Source: Ricinus communis
Taxonomy: Eukaryota; Streptophyta; Magnoliopsida; Malpighiales; Euphorbiaceae
Direction of reading: 5' to 3'
Length of the DNA stretch: 64,000 bases
Assembly: GCF_019578655.1 (NCBI RefSeq)
Contig: NC_063256.1
Coordinates: forward strand, 6,324,001-6,388,000
Below, piece after piece: positions 38,225-49,053 of this stretch; position 1 is the stretch's first letter; every line of letters begins with the position of its first letter. Below the pieces are notes generated by a model. That model was not told the origin of the DNA, did no database searches, and saw nothing but the letters and a program-made list of their open reading frames with translations. The translations under genes were made by a program, and so were the position numbers.

Positions 38225-38969
38225 TTTGTGGTAATTAGGGTAAGTTTTAGATACATTTCTATACTCTTTGTTGATTGTTCAGAGTTATAGGGTTTAGGGT
38301 TTCTGCAAAGAATTGATGAGAAAGAGAGTGGCGAGTGGCGAGGATTGAGGAGGCGCGCCACGGATTGATCGACGACGGAATAGAAAGTGAGCGACCAGCG
38401 GACTCTGGGCTTAAGCATTAGGCACTGGGGGCCCTATCTGATGGGCTTGGATCAGTTTGATAATCATGGTGGGTATTCGTAATCAAACCATGCAAAGAAA
38501 AATAATAAATAATTTCTTTTCGTTGCCCCATTATCTCTTTTTATTTTTTTCTTTGTAATATTCTTGAATATTTGATAATTTTATGGATTTTTATTGAACA
38601 TTAAATTAGATGAATGAAATATTTCTAGTATATGGTTGACTAGCATAATGTTTCATATAAATTCCAGAAAGAAAAAGTAACTTGTAAATTAGATTTATCA
38701 TAATTACATTCATTGACATTAACTCGTGAGTCAATAATGTTAGTTTATAAATTGCTAGGTCAATTAGAAATGAGAAGATTCAAATTATAGAATAATCTAG
38801 AATTTTATACACCTAACATAACAAGAGAAGGCAAAATGTCAATCAATTGTTTTTGCTAACAGGAAGCAATTAATGATGTTGGTAGCTGCAATGCGTGTTG
38901 TTGTTTAATTTTCAACAAGTGCTCCAATACGAATTAAGAAAGAATGCCAAAAAAAAAAAGAAGAAAAAA
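38225..38969. other. Upstream region of the PPR gene up to the MULE edge
   Basis: The first 200 bases are GC-richer (including GGCGCGCC near 38351) and should be the leader and promoter of the minus-strand PPR gene. The rest, to the outer edge of the left MULE repeat, is AT-rich with no coding signal. The A-rich run at 38949-38967 borders the element, which makes its target duplication hard to define. Confidence 0.5.
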
Positions 38970-39119
38970 CCCACATTTTGTCCCTGCACTTTCATCATTT
39001 TTGAGATATACCCCCTGCACTTTTATTTGTATACATTTCATTGCTAAATTTTTATTATTGTATATATTGAATCCTTCTGTTATTGATAGCATGCACATGT
39101 ATTACATGCACTGTCAAAT
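38970..39119 (+). repeat. Left terminal inverted repeat of the MULE
   Basis: The segment can be aligned along its length with the reverse complement of 54253-54400. Shared blocks include TTTTTGAGATATAC, TTATTTGTATACATTTC, TTATTATTGTATATATT and an inner CTGTCAAAT. Divergence is visible (about one base in five), so the copies are old. Confidence 0.75.
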
Positions 39120-39204
39120 GAAAAGGGTATAAATATTAGTTGGATTATTATTTCTACATATTATATTAAAGATTGATTTACATTATAAATATAAAAGAAT
39201 AAGG

Positions 39205-40324
39205 TCCCTGCAATTCTCTCCTTCATGTAAGAAAACCATATCCAACAAGATAGACCATCTTGTAGAAATTTCTCATATACTTGAGAATGTTCAAATAGAA
39301 AACACCCTTGTACCTATTATGAACCCATACAATATCTTTAAAAAACAAAACTTTGTCAGAAAAACCTTTAACCAGATTATCCATAAACAACCCCTTTCTG
39401 TAAAAGAATATTTCCAATCTTCTTCCCTTTCTCAATGTTCACTCACTGCTACCATACAGGAGCAGTATGTTACTCTCGAAATTCCAACATCCTTCATAGA
39501 ACAGTGGAGGAAACAGGGCTATACACATCTCCATCTTGGAGCAGTTAGACTAGTCCTATCCTATCATGGAAGAATGGGTCTACGATTCTGACCCGTGTCG
39601 CCATCTGGACACCGGATACCTCAGTGCGAACATGCGATGGTGGCACGATCGTCACAACACTCAACACAAGAAGTGTTGTTTTGACCTTCTTCCCCAATTT
39701 CAATCTATCCCTCAACGATCCCTATCTATCCACTGCACTTAAAGTACAAGTCCAGATAACAAGAGCAAATCAAGTAGATAACGCTCTCTCTGTGACTCTA
39801 CATCATCAGATAGTCTACAAATTATAGGATCATGCCTTTAATCTGCAGATCCTAGACTTTCAAGCCTCCTCTGATGCTTTGTTCATTATGGCTGACTCTG
39901 GTCAGATTCCTACGATTGTCCAGGCCCCCAGGCAACTGGAAAAGGAAGATCTTTAAAAGTTGATCCCAACTGAATGGGTAACCAACTACGAAAAGCTTCA
40001 GGCATCCCAAGCTAAGCCTGTTCAAGCTACTGACCCTCTTTTTGTCAATTAAAAGGACGGGACTGTTAAGACGATCTTCACAAAGACAGGAGAATCTTCA
40101 CCAATTATCTTTCAAGCATCAATGATTCAGCCTGTATCTAGACCCAGAGAAAAGATCCCTATCCACTCATTCCAGTCTTCTGGGCACCAGATCTATGCTG
40201 CCAGAATAAAAGAACACTTCATCTGGGATGTTGACCCAGGAATGTGTCGATCAGGATGCACTTGTAGAGATGATCTAGATTTTGCTGAACCATTTTTCAG
40301 CATTCTAAGAAAGATCCAAGAAAT
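39205..40324 (+). pseudogene. Endogenous pararetrovirus: movement-protein region (broken)
   Basis: Coding-like sequence starts before an in-frame ATG at 39319 and resembles the 30K-type movement protein of endogenous Caulimoviridae (a GAVRLVLSYHGRMGL-like block near 39540-39585, and a TRSVVLTFFPNFNLSLNDP block near 39670-39720). It is interrupted by a stop at 39589-39591, then continues in another frame to 39827, with further stops and frame changes near 39955 and 40050. A last open piece (40122-40328) holds a conserved Cys-rich end (CRSGCTC). These breaks make it non-functional. It is the 5' coding end of the virus copy that continues to about 48.2 kb. Florendovirus-like assignment is from gene order and remembered family similarity. 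Confidence 0.7.
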
Positions 40325-40918
40325 ATGACTCCAGAGACTCCATGTTCAGTCATGGAACCAAGGCCGGATGACCGGGATCCAGACGGTCCTTGGATTAGCA
40401 TCCACAAGAGACAAAAAGAAAATCAAAACAAAGCTCCTCTCCCAATTTTTAAGGAAGCCTTAGATCTTCTTGCAAAAGAAGAAAAGACTGTCCTTGACAT
40501 CACTTTTGATGAAATGAAGGCACTTTTGGCCCAACTGGGAGTTGAATTTGGGAAAAGTCCTTCTGCAACCTGCAGAAAGGAAATCCAGGCTGATCTACTA
40601 GTAGTACAACCACCAATCCAAGGTTGTTACATGTTCCAACCGGAAGACTTCCCTCCTCTGGAGAAAACGAAGAATAAGAGATCTGAAATTCTTCCTTCAA
40701 GGATTACTCGTTCAGGATCTATAGAGCCCCTCACACCACCAGAAGAGGTTCTGAACTGGCAAACCTCCAACTCTATTGTCCAGAATTCCTATTTAAAGAA
40801 AATAGATGGAAAACTGGATCAGGCTCTACACCTGGCTCATTCTCTCAAGAAGTACTCCAGCTCTATTCATCGCTCACTGCCAAATATCAAGCTCTGGATA
40901 AAGAGCTTCGAGTTCCTC
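40325..40918 (+). pseudogene. Endogenous pararetrovirus: spacer/capsid N-terminal region, cut by LTR insertion
   Basis: An open frame with polar, Lys/Glu-rich sequence and a Leu/Ile-rich helical segment (DGKLDQALHLAHSLKK). In this virus type this part lies between the movement and capsid regions. It has no motif I can name more precisely. The reading is cut at 40918 by the solo LTR (target duplication 40914-40918) and the viral sequence resumes at 43902. The remaining codons up to 41053 belong to the LTR, not the virus. Confidence 0.6.
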
Positions 40919-43901
40919 TGTCACGATCCCACCCGTGGGCCCGTGACCGGCACTAGGGAATGGGTAGGTTTAAGGCCACCGAAACCCATAGTAAGCCTGA
41001 CACTCACTGATTTAAACAAATCTCATCTCAAATTAATATTATTAAAACCATAAATTATCTTAATAGTTACATTTTACATAATTTAATCGGTCTGCCAGAA
41101 GAACTAGGCGAGACCTGAAACTCAGAAAATTTACAACTGATACATCTACTATTACTACTACGGAGAATCTAAGATTTACCAATTTACATACCAAATCAAA
41201 TACATCACCCGATGATGAAGGAGTCGGGTTACTGAATAAGAGTCATGGAGAACTATGATCACAAATCTGAAAAAAATAAATGGAGACTGTCAGTCTCGAG
41301 AGTGAGTTAAAATCATATATCTAAAACAGTTTCAAACATTTCAATATCACATTCATTTAATTTTAAAAATAATTAATAAATTACACGAACCATACATGTC
41401 ATGTTAAGACATATGTGTCATGCCATGCTTAAACAAAAATTATTCCACATACAACGGGACGGAGTACTTCAGTAGAACTCTAATCCCAACTCTAAAATCT
41501 CGATTATTTCAACACTTATGTCTCGACTAACCTCAACTCTAACATCTCGAACCTCTCATTCCAACAGATTTGGCGCCCGGAGAGCAAAGCTCGACCAGGG
41601 ACCTTACCTCCAGTCCACTTAACTCTCGGCCTTAGCCTTTTGGCTCTCTTATCCAATAAGATCGCCCCCAAGAGCAATGCTCGACCGGGGACCTTACCTC
41701 CGGTCAGTCACTTAAATATCCAAATAAGAAATCTAGTAGCCATTCGGCTCTCTTAATCCAATAAGACTGGCGCCCGAGAGCAATGCTCGACCGGGGACCT
41801 TACCTCCGGTCACTTAACTCTCGGCCTTAGCCTTTTGGCTCTCTTATCCAATAAGACTGGCGCCGAGAGCAATGCTCGACCGGGGACCTTACCTCCGGTC
41901 ACTTAAATATCCAAATAAGAAATCTAGTAGCCATTCGGCTCTCTTAATCCAATAAGACTGGCGCCCCCGAGAGCAATGCTCGACCGGGGACCTTACCTCC
42001 GGTCACTTAAATATCCAAATAAGCCGAGAGCGATGCTCGACCGGGGACCTTACTCCGGCAACCACACTCTACTAAGCCCAGAGAGCGATGCTCGACCAGG
42101 GCAGGTCCTAATCTTTCTTTCTTAATTTTTTTACCTCTTTACCCTTTCCCTATCTCTCTCGGATTATATTGGGACACTCATCCAACTCCTATGTTCTAGT
42201 CCCATCCCTGAGTCATCATGCAATATTAAAATTGGTAATAAAGGAAAAACATATTTAAATAGTAATTAAAAGCATCATGCAAATGATAATAATAATAATT
42301 GAATGAAAAATTGAAATTGCAAATAAATATTCACGATGTGAAATCAAATTTTATGCATGACACGTGCGTAAGCGATATATGACTTTAACTCGCGGGTTTG
42401 GCGACCTCCTAGCTCTCCGGCGAGCGAACGGACAATCTAGTCACGGAAAAAATTTATTAAAACGCTGAAACAATCGATCATTAATCCTAGGTCTAGACTC
42501 ATGCAGAATTTCGACTCGGAGAATTCTCACGAAAATCCGTGAACCTCCCTTACAACACGAACATTACTCCCTGTAAAAGCGGGTCCGGGACCTGCCGGAA
42601 AAACACTCCAAATATCCAACAATTTAAACAACGGGAGTCGGGTCCCCGAACTTCACTATTTCCGACTCGCCACACAAAGACAAAATACGAGGGCAATTAT
42701 TTATGACTCACAAATATCATCAAATACTCAATATAATCCAATAGACACAATTAAACCAAGAATTTCTAAAATTAACGGGCCAAAGAAATATTACCGATCG
42801 CTCGGTTGACTGCGGAGTCCGATCGACGATCCGAACACACCATCGGACTCATAACGGCTGACGATCCTCACTTCCGATTTCGATCCGACACCCGATCATC
42901 CGGGAGAGATTTGCGGACGATCTCGGCCGATTTGCAAACGAAACCCGATCGCCACAAAACCGGTGCCAGTCGAAGCTTGAGATGAGGAGAGTCGGGATAC
43001 ATCCTCCGATCGTCCATCCTCACCGGAGCTCGCCGAAAAACGCGGGGCCGCCACCATTATCTCTCTCCACCGGATCTTGGTTTAAGCCACCACAGGCGCC
43101 GCCAGCTCCGCCGACGCCGCCCGCCCCGCCCGGCCGCCCGCCTTCCTCCCTTCTTCTTCGCCACTCTCTCTCTCTCTCTCCGATCTACTTTCTCTCTCCC
43201 GATTTCTTTCCCTTGATACTCGACATTTGACCCCTGAACTTTTCCTTATTACAATTTGGTCCCTCAACTTCCTTAATTACTTACCATTTCATCCCGCAGA
43301 ATTCTAATTTAACCCCCAAACTTTCCTTTAGCCTTTCAATTAAGCCCTTAACTATTTAATTTGGGCCAAAACCAAATTATTAAAAATACACAATTACAAA
43401 AATACCCCTGACCGACATATTTATTTACGAAAATACCAAACTCACAAATTTTCATTAAAACCCCATAAAAATAACATTATACTTTTAATCCTTATTCCAA
43501 AATAATCCTCCAATTAAATCCTACACACAATTAAATTAAATAATCAATTTCCAACTTAAAATTTAATACTACTAATCAATTATAATACCAATTTTTCCAA
43601 AATTCTTTTATAAAAACATCCTTTATAATTTCTTCCAAAATTTTCCAATATATAATTTTACTTATATAAATATGCATTTGGAAAAAAAAATTTGAATAAC
43701 CAAAATATAATCATTTCTCAAATAATTTACTTGAATAATTTCTTAAAATTTCAAACTAATTGGGTATAGAAAATAACTCATTTATTTGATTAATATTAAA
43801 TTTTTCATTAAATCATTTCAAATTAAACCCAATAATAATGAAGCTAAAATTAACTTAAATAAAAACTCATTAGTAAATATATAAAAATTCCGGGTGTTAC
43901 A
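40919..43901. mobile_element. Solo LTR (Ty3/gypsy-like) inside the pararetrovirus
   Basis: 2,983 bp starting TGTCACGATCC and ending GGGTGTTACA, the TG...CA ends of an LTR. The 5 bp TCCTC occurs immediately before (40914-40918) and immediately after (43902-43906), a perfect target duplication. Viral coding sequence continues on both sides. No gag-pol domain and no second copy of the LTR start are seen inside, so this is a solo LTR left by recombination, or a non-autonomous element. It includes a tandem-repeat block (41574-42107), a GC-rich patch near 43080-43140 encoding only Pro/Ala-rich sequence, a CT microsatellite at about 43166-43196, and an AT-rich 3' third. The superfamily is inferred from length and end sequence. 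Confidence 0.85.
41574..42107. repeat. Tandem hairpin-like repeats in the solo LTR
   Basis: About seven copies of a unit that begins GAGAGCAATGCTCGACCGGG and runs through GACCTTACCTCCGGTCAC. Copies start near 41581, 41674, 41776, 41865, 41968, 42025 and 42080. Spacers alternate between a TTAACTCTCGGCCTTAGCC type (about 90 bp period) and a TTAAATATCCAAATAAG type (about 102 bp period), giving a higher-order repeat of about 191 bp. Each unit contains two small inverted repeats, GAGCA-A-TGCTC and GACCGG...CCGGTC. Confidence 0.85.
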
Positions 43902-43906
43902 TCCTC

Positions 43907-46900
43907 AGCCGATCACTCCAGCCTTCATGCAGAAGGAAAAGGAGATAACAAGGCTAAAAAGGGAAATAGACCAGATTGAGCATGATCTTCGAAAAGATCA
44001 GTCTACCGTAATCCCATCTTTTACATCAGCAGCTTCTACATCTTCTGCTATTGCTCCCTCATATTATTCTTCATTTCCCTTCCTTCCACAGCCAGAACAA
44101 CAACAAGAAACCCTTTATCAACCCTTTGGCACTTTCTCTCATCTTTATCCAAAAGACTCAGAAATCCAGTAAAAGAAAACCTCTCTTTCTCCAGCCTCTA
44201 AAGAAAAACTACCAGAACAATCTCTCATCAGCCCCTATGATTCTGATTCCTCCTCAAACACCTCAGAAATGGCGGATATTACTGAAATCCTAATGAATAC
44301 TTCTACTACTGATCCCAGACCAGAAGTAGTGGAACCTGAGGATGAGGATGCACAGTCATTCTTTGCTCCTACTGGAGCTCCTTACCCAAGGTTAAAACCA
44401 ACAGGACCTTGGTTCTCTTTTGATGACTTGCCTCCATCAAAATGGAAAGATAAGCTTTCTGAATTCCTGGCATGGATCGATCTCCAAATGACCCTTGAAG
44501 GGGCCACACTCAAAAAGGTTCTTGCCGAAATCGTCACAAGGTTCACAGGAAGTTTAAGAGATTGGTTTCAGTCACAACCTGAGTATACCAGGCTTCAATT
44601 TGTGGCACTGCCAACTCCTTCACCAGCAGTTACAATCCTCCATAATCAGTTCCTTGGAAGTTATGATCTTGTCATACGACAGCAAAAACAAGAGTTCTTT
44701 GATCGAAAATGTTGTTCATTAAAGATGAAAGATCTAGAAAGATATTATTCTGCTATGTCTAAACTCTATTATGTCATTGGAGGACATGACGGTGATGATA
44801 CACTGAAGTATACTTTCATCACCTCTTTACCGGATGGAATACAACCAGAGGTCAACAACATGATTGCTGCAACAAAGAAACCAGTCACCTCTATCACACT
44901 TGGAGAAATTTGGCAATTCACTCTATCTTCCATCAACAGACTTTGTGATCAACATGAATTATTCAGACGGTTATCTCAAAGGGATTTGATAGTCCAGAAG
45001 ACCTATAATAAAAATCATCTCAAGATCAAGTGCAAGGCCTTAAACTGCGTCTGTTCTAATCATAAGAAGAAGACTAGGTATCATTTCCAAAAATACCTGC
45101 GCAGAAATAAGGAGTTCAGAGAAAGAAAGAAACGCTCAAAAGGATTCAGATATTTCCGGAAGAAACGAAATCAAGGTCACAAATATGACAGATGCTACAT
45201 CTGCAAAAGAAAGGGACACTATGCAAAAAACTGTCCCCAGAATCCAGAAAAATCAGCAAGGATGATTCAACAAGTCAGCATGTCTATGTCCTTTCCAGAC
45301 TCATTTAAAGAGGATACAGAATCTCTCATCTCAGAGCAAGATGATCTTACTTTAGAAAGTCTTTTTGGGATTGAAACAGAATTTTCAGATTCCACAGAAT
45401 CCTCACAAGAGTCCTCTTTAGACTCGGATGAAAGTGAGATCCCAATTTTGATGATCAGTCTCTCTCTGAGACAAGAAACTGAAAAAGATATTATGAGAGA
45501 TGTGATGCAGTATCCTTTCTCTCCATATCCACTCCTTCAGTTATCTCAGTTTGCTACTCCACTCCCATCTCCAGAGTCATCTCAGCTTGCAACCAAAATA
45601 CCTCAAGTTCCTTATGTTCCCATACAAATTCTGCCCTCAAAATATGCAAAACCTGTCACAGTTATAGCTTTCTTTGACACTGGAGCTCAAAGAAGCATGA
45701 CGAATCCAGAGGTCCTTCCATCTGAATATTGGAAGCCCCATAATCAGTTTTTTAGGGCAGCCAATGGTCAGACCTTCAAAACTACTCTGATCACAAGACA
45801 GAAGATTGGAATACAGTTTTTTCCTGATTGCGTAGTATGGACGCATATCATCGGTTCGAATCTTTCAAGCAAGGATATTCTGATAGGGTTTGATGTTTAC
45901 CATCAAGCTCAGAAGCTTCAGATTCTGCCAACTGGCATAAAATTTAAAAGACAATTTCGGCCATACACAGAAACCTCAAATTTGTTCACTATAACAGATA
46001 CGAGTCCACCATTCCTACAATACACAGAAAAATTCCTTCAGTTCTGTCCAAAATCTCATTCACACTTCCAACACCCTCTTCCTCTATGGAAAAATCCTCA
46101 GTTCTATATCAGCCTTCCTTTCAAGCTCAATGAATACATCAACCCAATAAGGGCCACACATATGGGAATGTCTTTTACAGATCTGGCCCTTGCCAGATCG
46201 AAATGTTTAACCCTGCTACAGCAAGGCCTCATTGAGCCCACAACCTCACAATGGGCTTGTCAAGCCTTTTATGTGGAGAAACGGTCTGAAAAAATACGAG
46301 AAAAAAAGAGACTTGTCATAGACTACAAGCCCTTAAACCATTTCTTACAAGACAACAAATTTTCTCTCCCTCGAATCTCAAACCTCAAGGTCCATATCCA
46401 AAAGGCCCAATTCTATTCCAAATTTGACCTGAAAGCGGGTTTTTGGCAATTGGGTATCCAGCCCTCAGAGAGATACAAAACAGCCTTTTGTATCCCTAAT
46501 GCCCAATATCAATGGACAGTCATGCCTTTTGGGCTAAAAACGGCCCCATCACAATTTCAAAAGACCATGATTGAAATCTTTGGGCCTATCCTTTATTCTT
46601 CTTTGATCTACATAGATGACATTCTTCTATTCTCAGAAACAGCTGAGGAACACCATCAACTCCTACAACAGTTCCTCGCCATCATTCAAAAATATGGCAT
46701 CATGTTGTCAGAAAAGAAGAGTCTTATTAGCCAACAGGAGATAGAATTTCTTGGCATGCATTTCAAGAACGGCCAATACACATATGGTTCCCATCTGAAG
46801 AAGGAACTTGATCACTTCCCAGAAGAAAACCTTTCAGTAAAACAAATTCAACAGTTCCTTGAGATTTTAAATTATGTCAAAAAAGCCATATCACACCTGT

Positions 46901-47430
46901 CTAGTTACACATGTCATCTCTCAAAGATGCTTAAGAAGGACCCTCCTCCTTGGGGAATAGAGCAAACTACAGCTGTCAAAAAACTAAAAGAGCTGGCCCA
47001 CAATCCTCCACCTCTCATAATTTCGTCCACAAGAGAACTCATTCTTCAGACAGATGCATCTGATTATGCATAGGGGGCTATCCTCCTAGAGAAGCTCCAT
47101 GACAAAGAACAATTATGTAGTTATGCATCCGGACAGTTTTCCTCTTCGAAAAAGTATTACCACACTACCTATAAAGAAATTTTGGCGGTCAAGTACGGGA
47201 TAAAAAAGTTCGAATTCTTCTTGATTGGACAGCACTTCCTAGTTCGGATGGATAACTCCTCCTTCCCGAAAATCCTTGAATCCAACCAGAAGGTCTTACC
47301 TGAGCCTCAATTATTGCGGCTAAAATCATGGTTCAGTAGGTATGATTTTGAAGTTTAGCATATAAAAGGGACAAGAAATCTAATTCCCGATTTCTTATCC
47401 AGACTTTCAAAACCACAAAATCAACCTATA
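43907..47430 (+). pseudogene. Endogenous pararetrovirus: capsid, protease, RT and RNase H regions (broken)
   Basis: The main open part is 44269-47073. Using its ATG as residue 1, a CCHC zinc knuckle (CYICKRKGHYAKNCP) starts at residue 309 after a Lys/Arg-rich stretch, a retroviral-type aspartic protease motif FFDTGA has its Asp at 470, and reverse transcriptase follows with YIDD at 781-784. RNase H sequence follows the RT, with its TDASDYA block just before an in-frame amber stop at 47071-47073; the same frame continues to a second stop near 47356. The ATG at 44269 is probably not the original start, because coding-like sequence precedes it (43907-44170, with a stop at about 44170). There is no integrase, which separates it from Ty3/gypsy elements and fits Caulimoviridae. 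The copy is defective, carrying stops plus an LTR insertion. Confidence 0.88.
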
Positions 47431-47469
47431 GTTCTTCTCACCTCGACAGTAAATCTTCTCATAATCTTT

Positions 47470-48230
47470 ATGGCTTTTTCATCTTCAAGAACCACGCTAC
47501 AACCTACCTCACCACCAGATCTTCCCACCAACCTCATAACCAAACAAGTCACTAATTTTGCCCGAAACATGATGTTCCACTATCTGGCAACTTTTCAACA
47601 AACCTTCTCACTACCAATGCAACCCAACTTCTTCTTTCTAGATTACCCTTGGTGTCTGATCTATCACCTATCTCCTACTCATCCGCAGATTGAAAGTGAG
47701 TTATGGTTTCTATGGTGTCTTTCTACCATTTGTCATCATGCTATTGAAGTCCCCATCATGAATCTCTTATATTTTTTCAATAATGAGACAAACTCAGGAT
47801 CATATCCATGGAGATACCTTACTTGGTTCAAAACTCCATACCAATGGACACAGGAGCTCCTTAAGCTTATTCATGACAACAGATTATTCACAGATAATAA
47901 TCCTAGAGCTTCAGAGTACCATGCCATTTTCATCTTGCACAGGCCTTATCTCCAATTCTCAGAAAACACTTATGCAACTTAAAATATCTGCCATTATTGG
48001 AGAACACTTGATAGTCCTCTGCATCTGGCTCCTCCAACGATCACAGAAAATCTAAAGCAGGCCCTGCAACTCAGAAATGAATTAAGGACGACTGATGTCT
48101 CTGCACTGTTAGTCTACACCTTCAATGGACATCTATGGACTGGACAACTCAATGAACATTTCACCTTTTCTATACTTCCGACCCCACTGGATGATCCAAG
48201 CCTGACCAATGAACATAAATAGGCCATCAT
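47470..48230 (+). pseudogene. Endogenous pararetrovirus: second ORF of unknown function
   Basis: A 170-codon frame (47470-47982) follows the RNase H region. It is rich in Trp, Tyr, Phe and His (for example FFLDYPWCLIYHLSPTHP) without a known domain. Coding-like sequence continues past its stop in another frame to about 48225, suggesting one frameshift in an originally longer protein. A downstream ORF of unknown function after the RT-RNase H polyprotein is a feature described for florendoviruses; that match is by position, not by checked similarity. Confidence 0.6.
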
Positions 48231-48569
48231 GCAAGACTCTCAGCCTATGGATGATGATGACAGTATTTTCTAACTACTGATGGACGTATCCTCCTCAATA
48301 ATCCAAAAGATAGTGGTTGTGTATGCTAGACATCAAGACAAAGAAAGATAAGATGTCAATTCCATCTTTTGATGCATTATTCTCACATGGGTATAGTAGC
48401 AGCATTATTGAGTTTTTTATCTTAAGATGCATGTGAGAAGTCTTTTGTATTATGGGTCTTCACTTTTGTAAGTGGGAAATCAAGATAAGATTCCCACCAT
48501 GTGAAGCTGTCGGTCCGTGTATTATTAGTCTTTGAGCTGTCAGTCAGTGTATGATGGGTCTTCACTTTT
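48231..48569 (+). other. Endogenous pararetrovirus: forward intergenic region
   Basis: Non-coding, with a local inverted repeat (TTCTCACATG near 48380 and CATGTGAGAA near 48430) and the start of a 102 bp tandem repeat: GGGTCTTCACTTTT occurs at 48454 and again at 48556. The part 48481-48569 forms the left arm of a large inverted repeat with 48965-49053. Confidence 0.7.
48481..48569 (+). repeat. Left arm of an 89 bp viral inverted repeat
   Basis: Matches the reverse complement of 48965-49053 at 88 of 89 positions (the difference is GTGAAGC versus GTGATGC). A second register is also present: 48454-48498 is a perfect reverse complement of 48934-48978, explained by the 102 bp tandem repeat on both sides. 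Confidence 0.95.
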
Positions 48570-48580
48570 CTGTCACCAAT

Positions 48581-48593
48581 GGCTCTAATACCA
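48581..48593 (-). promoter_or_regulatory. tRNA-Met-type primer-binding site (minus strand)
   Basis: The minus strand reads TGGTATTAGAGCC, one base different from the TGGTATCAGAGCC that pairs with the 3' end of plant initiator tRNA-Met in many pararetroviruses and LTR elements. Confidence 0.65.
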
Positions 48594-48869
48594 AGAGGAG
48601 TCGAGAGCTATTCATTCTATAATCCTCATGCTGTAAACTCAAGGCAGATGAGTATCCTCAAGCTAAGACCACAAAGAGGCACCTCGCCATGGGGGTCTTT
48701 ATGCTCTTTTGGACCTCGATAGCTGAGTTAGCCCTTTTGGATCATAGAAGAAACAGATCGTAGCAACAATTAATTCATTGCCAATGGATCGAGAAGAAGA
48801 GAAAGAAGAGGTTTAGAAAGCCATAAGAGAGAGTATGATAGACATAGATGAAAGGAAAACTTGCTTGAT

Positions 48870-48899
48870 TTTATTCTCAATCGACCTCACCTTATATAG
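48870..48899 (-). promoter_or_regulatory. Viral TATA-like box and polyadenylation-type signal (minus strand)
   Basis: The minus strand reads CTATATAAG (48899-48891) and then AATAAA (48875-48870). Both lie upstream of the primer-binding site, as in a pararetroviral promoter where the same region serves start and end of the terminally redundant transcript. Confidence 0.45.
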
Positions 48900-48964
48900 A
48901 GAAGTGATAATACAAAACGACAGGGAGAGACAAGGTGGGAATCTTATCTTGATTTCCCACTTAC

Positions 48965-49053
48965 AAAAGTGAAGACCCATCATACACTGACTGACAGCTC
49001 AAAGACTAATAATACACGGACCGACAGCATCACATGGTGGGAATCTTATCTTG
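48965..49053 (-). repeat. Right arm of the 89 bp viral inverted repeat
   Basis: Reverse complement of 48481-48569 with one mismatch. The arms are separated by 395 bases. Confidence 0.95.

Noticed and set aside
40325..41053. A single 242-codon gene across the virus/LTR junction
   Set aside because: The last 45 codons lie in the LTR, whose TG end and target duplication define the border at 40918/40919. The apparent gene is a chance fusion.
41574..42107. CRISPR-like array
   Set aside because: Units are adjacent, spacers repeat in an alternating order instead of being unique, and the setting is a plant LTR.
42982..43230. Pro/Ala-rich protein in the LTR
   Set aside because: The frame is a by-product of a GC-rich (CCGCC)n patch and a CT microsatellite, with no domain.
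45855..45870. tRNA T-arm-like GGTTCGAATC
   Set aside because: It lies within viral coding sequence and no cloverleaf can be built around it. No tRNA gene was found in the window.
39205..47430. A Ty3/gypsy retrotransposon instead of a pararetrovirus
   Set aside because: There is no integrase and no flanking LTR pair around the polyprotein, while a movement-protein-like region precedes the capsid knuckle.
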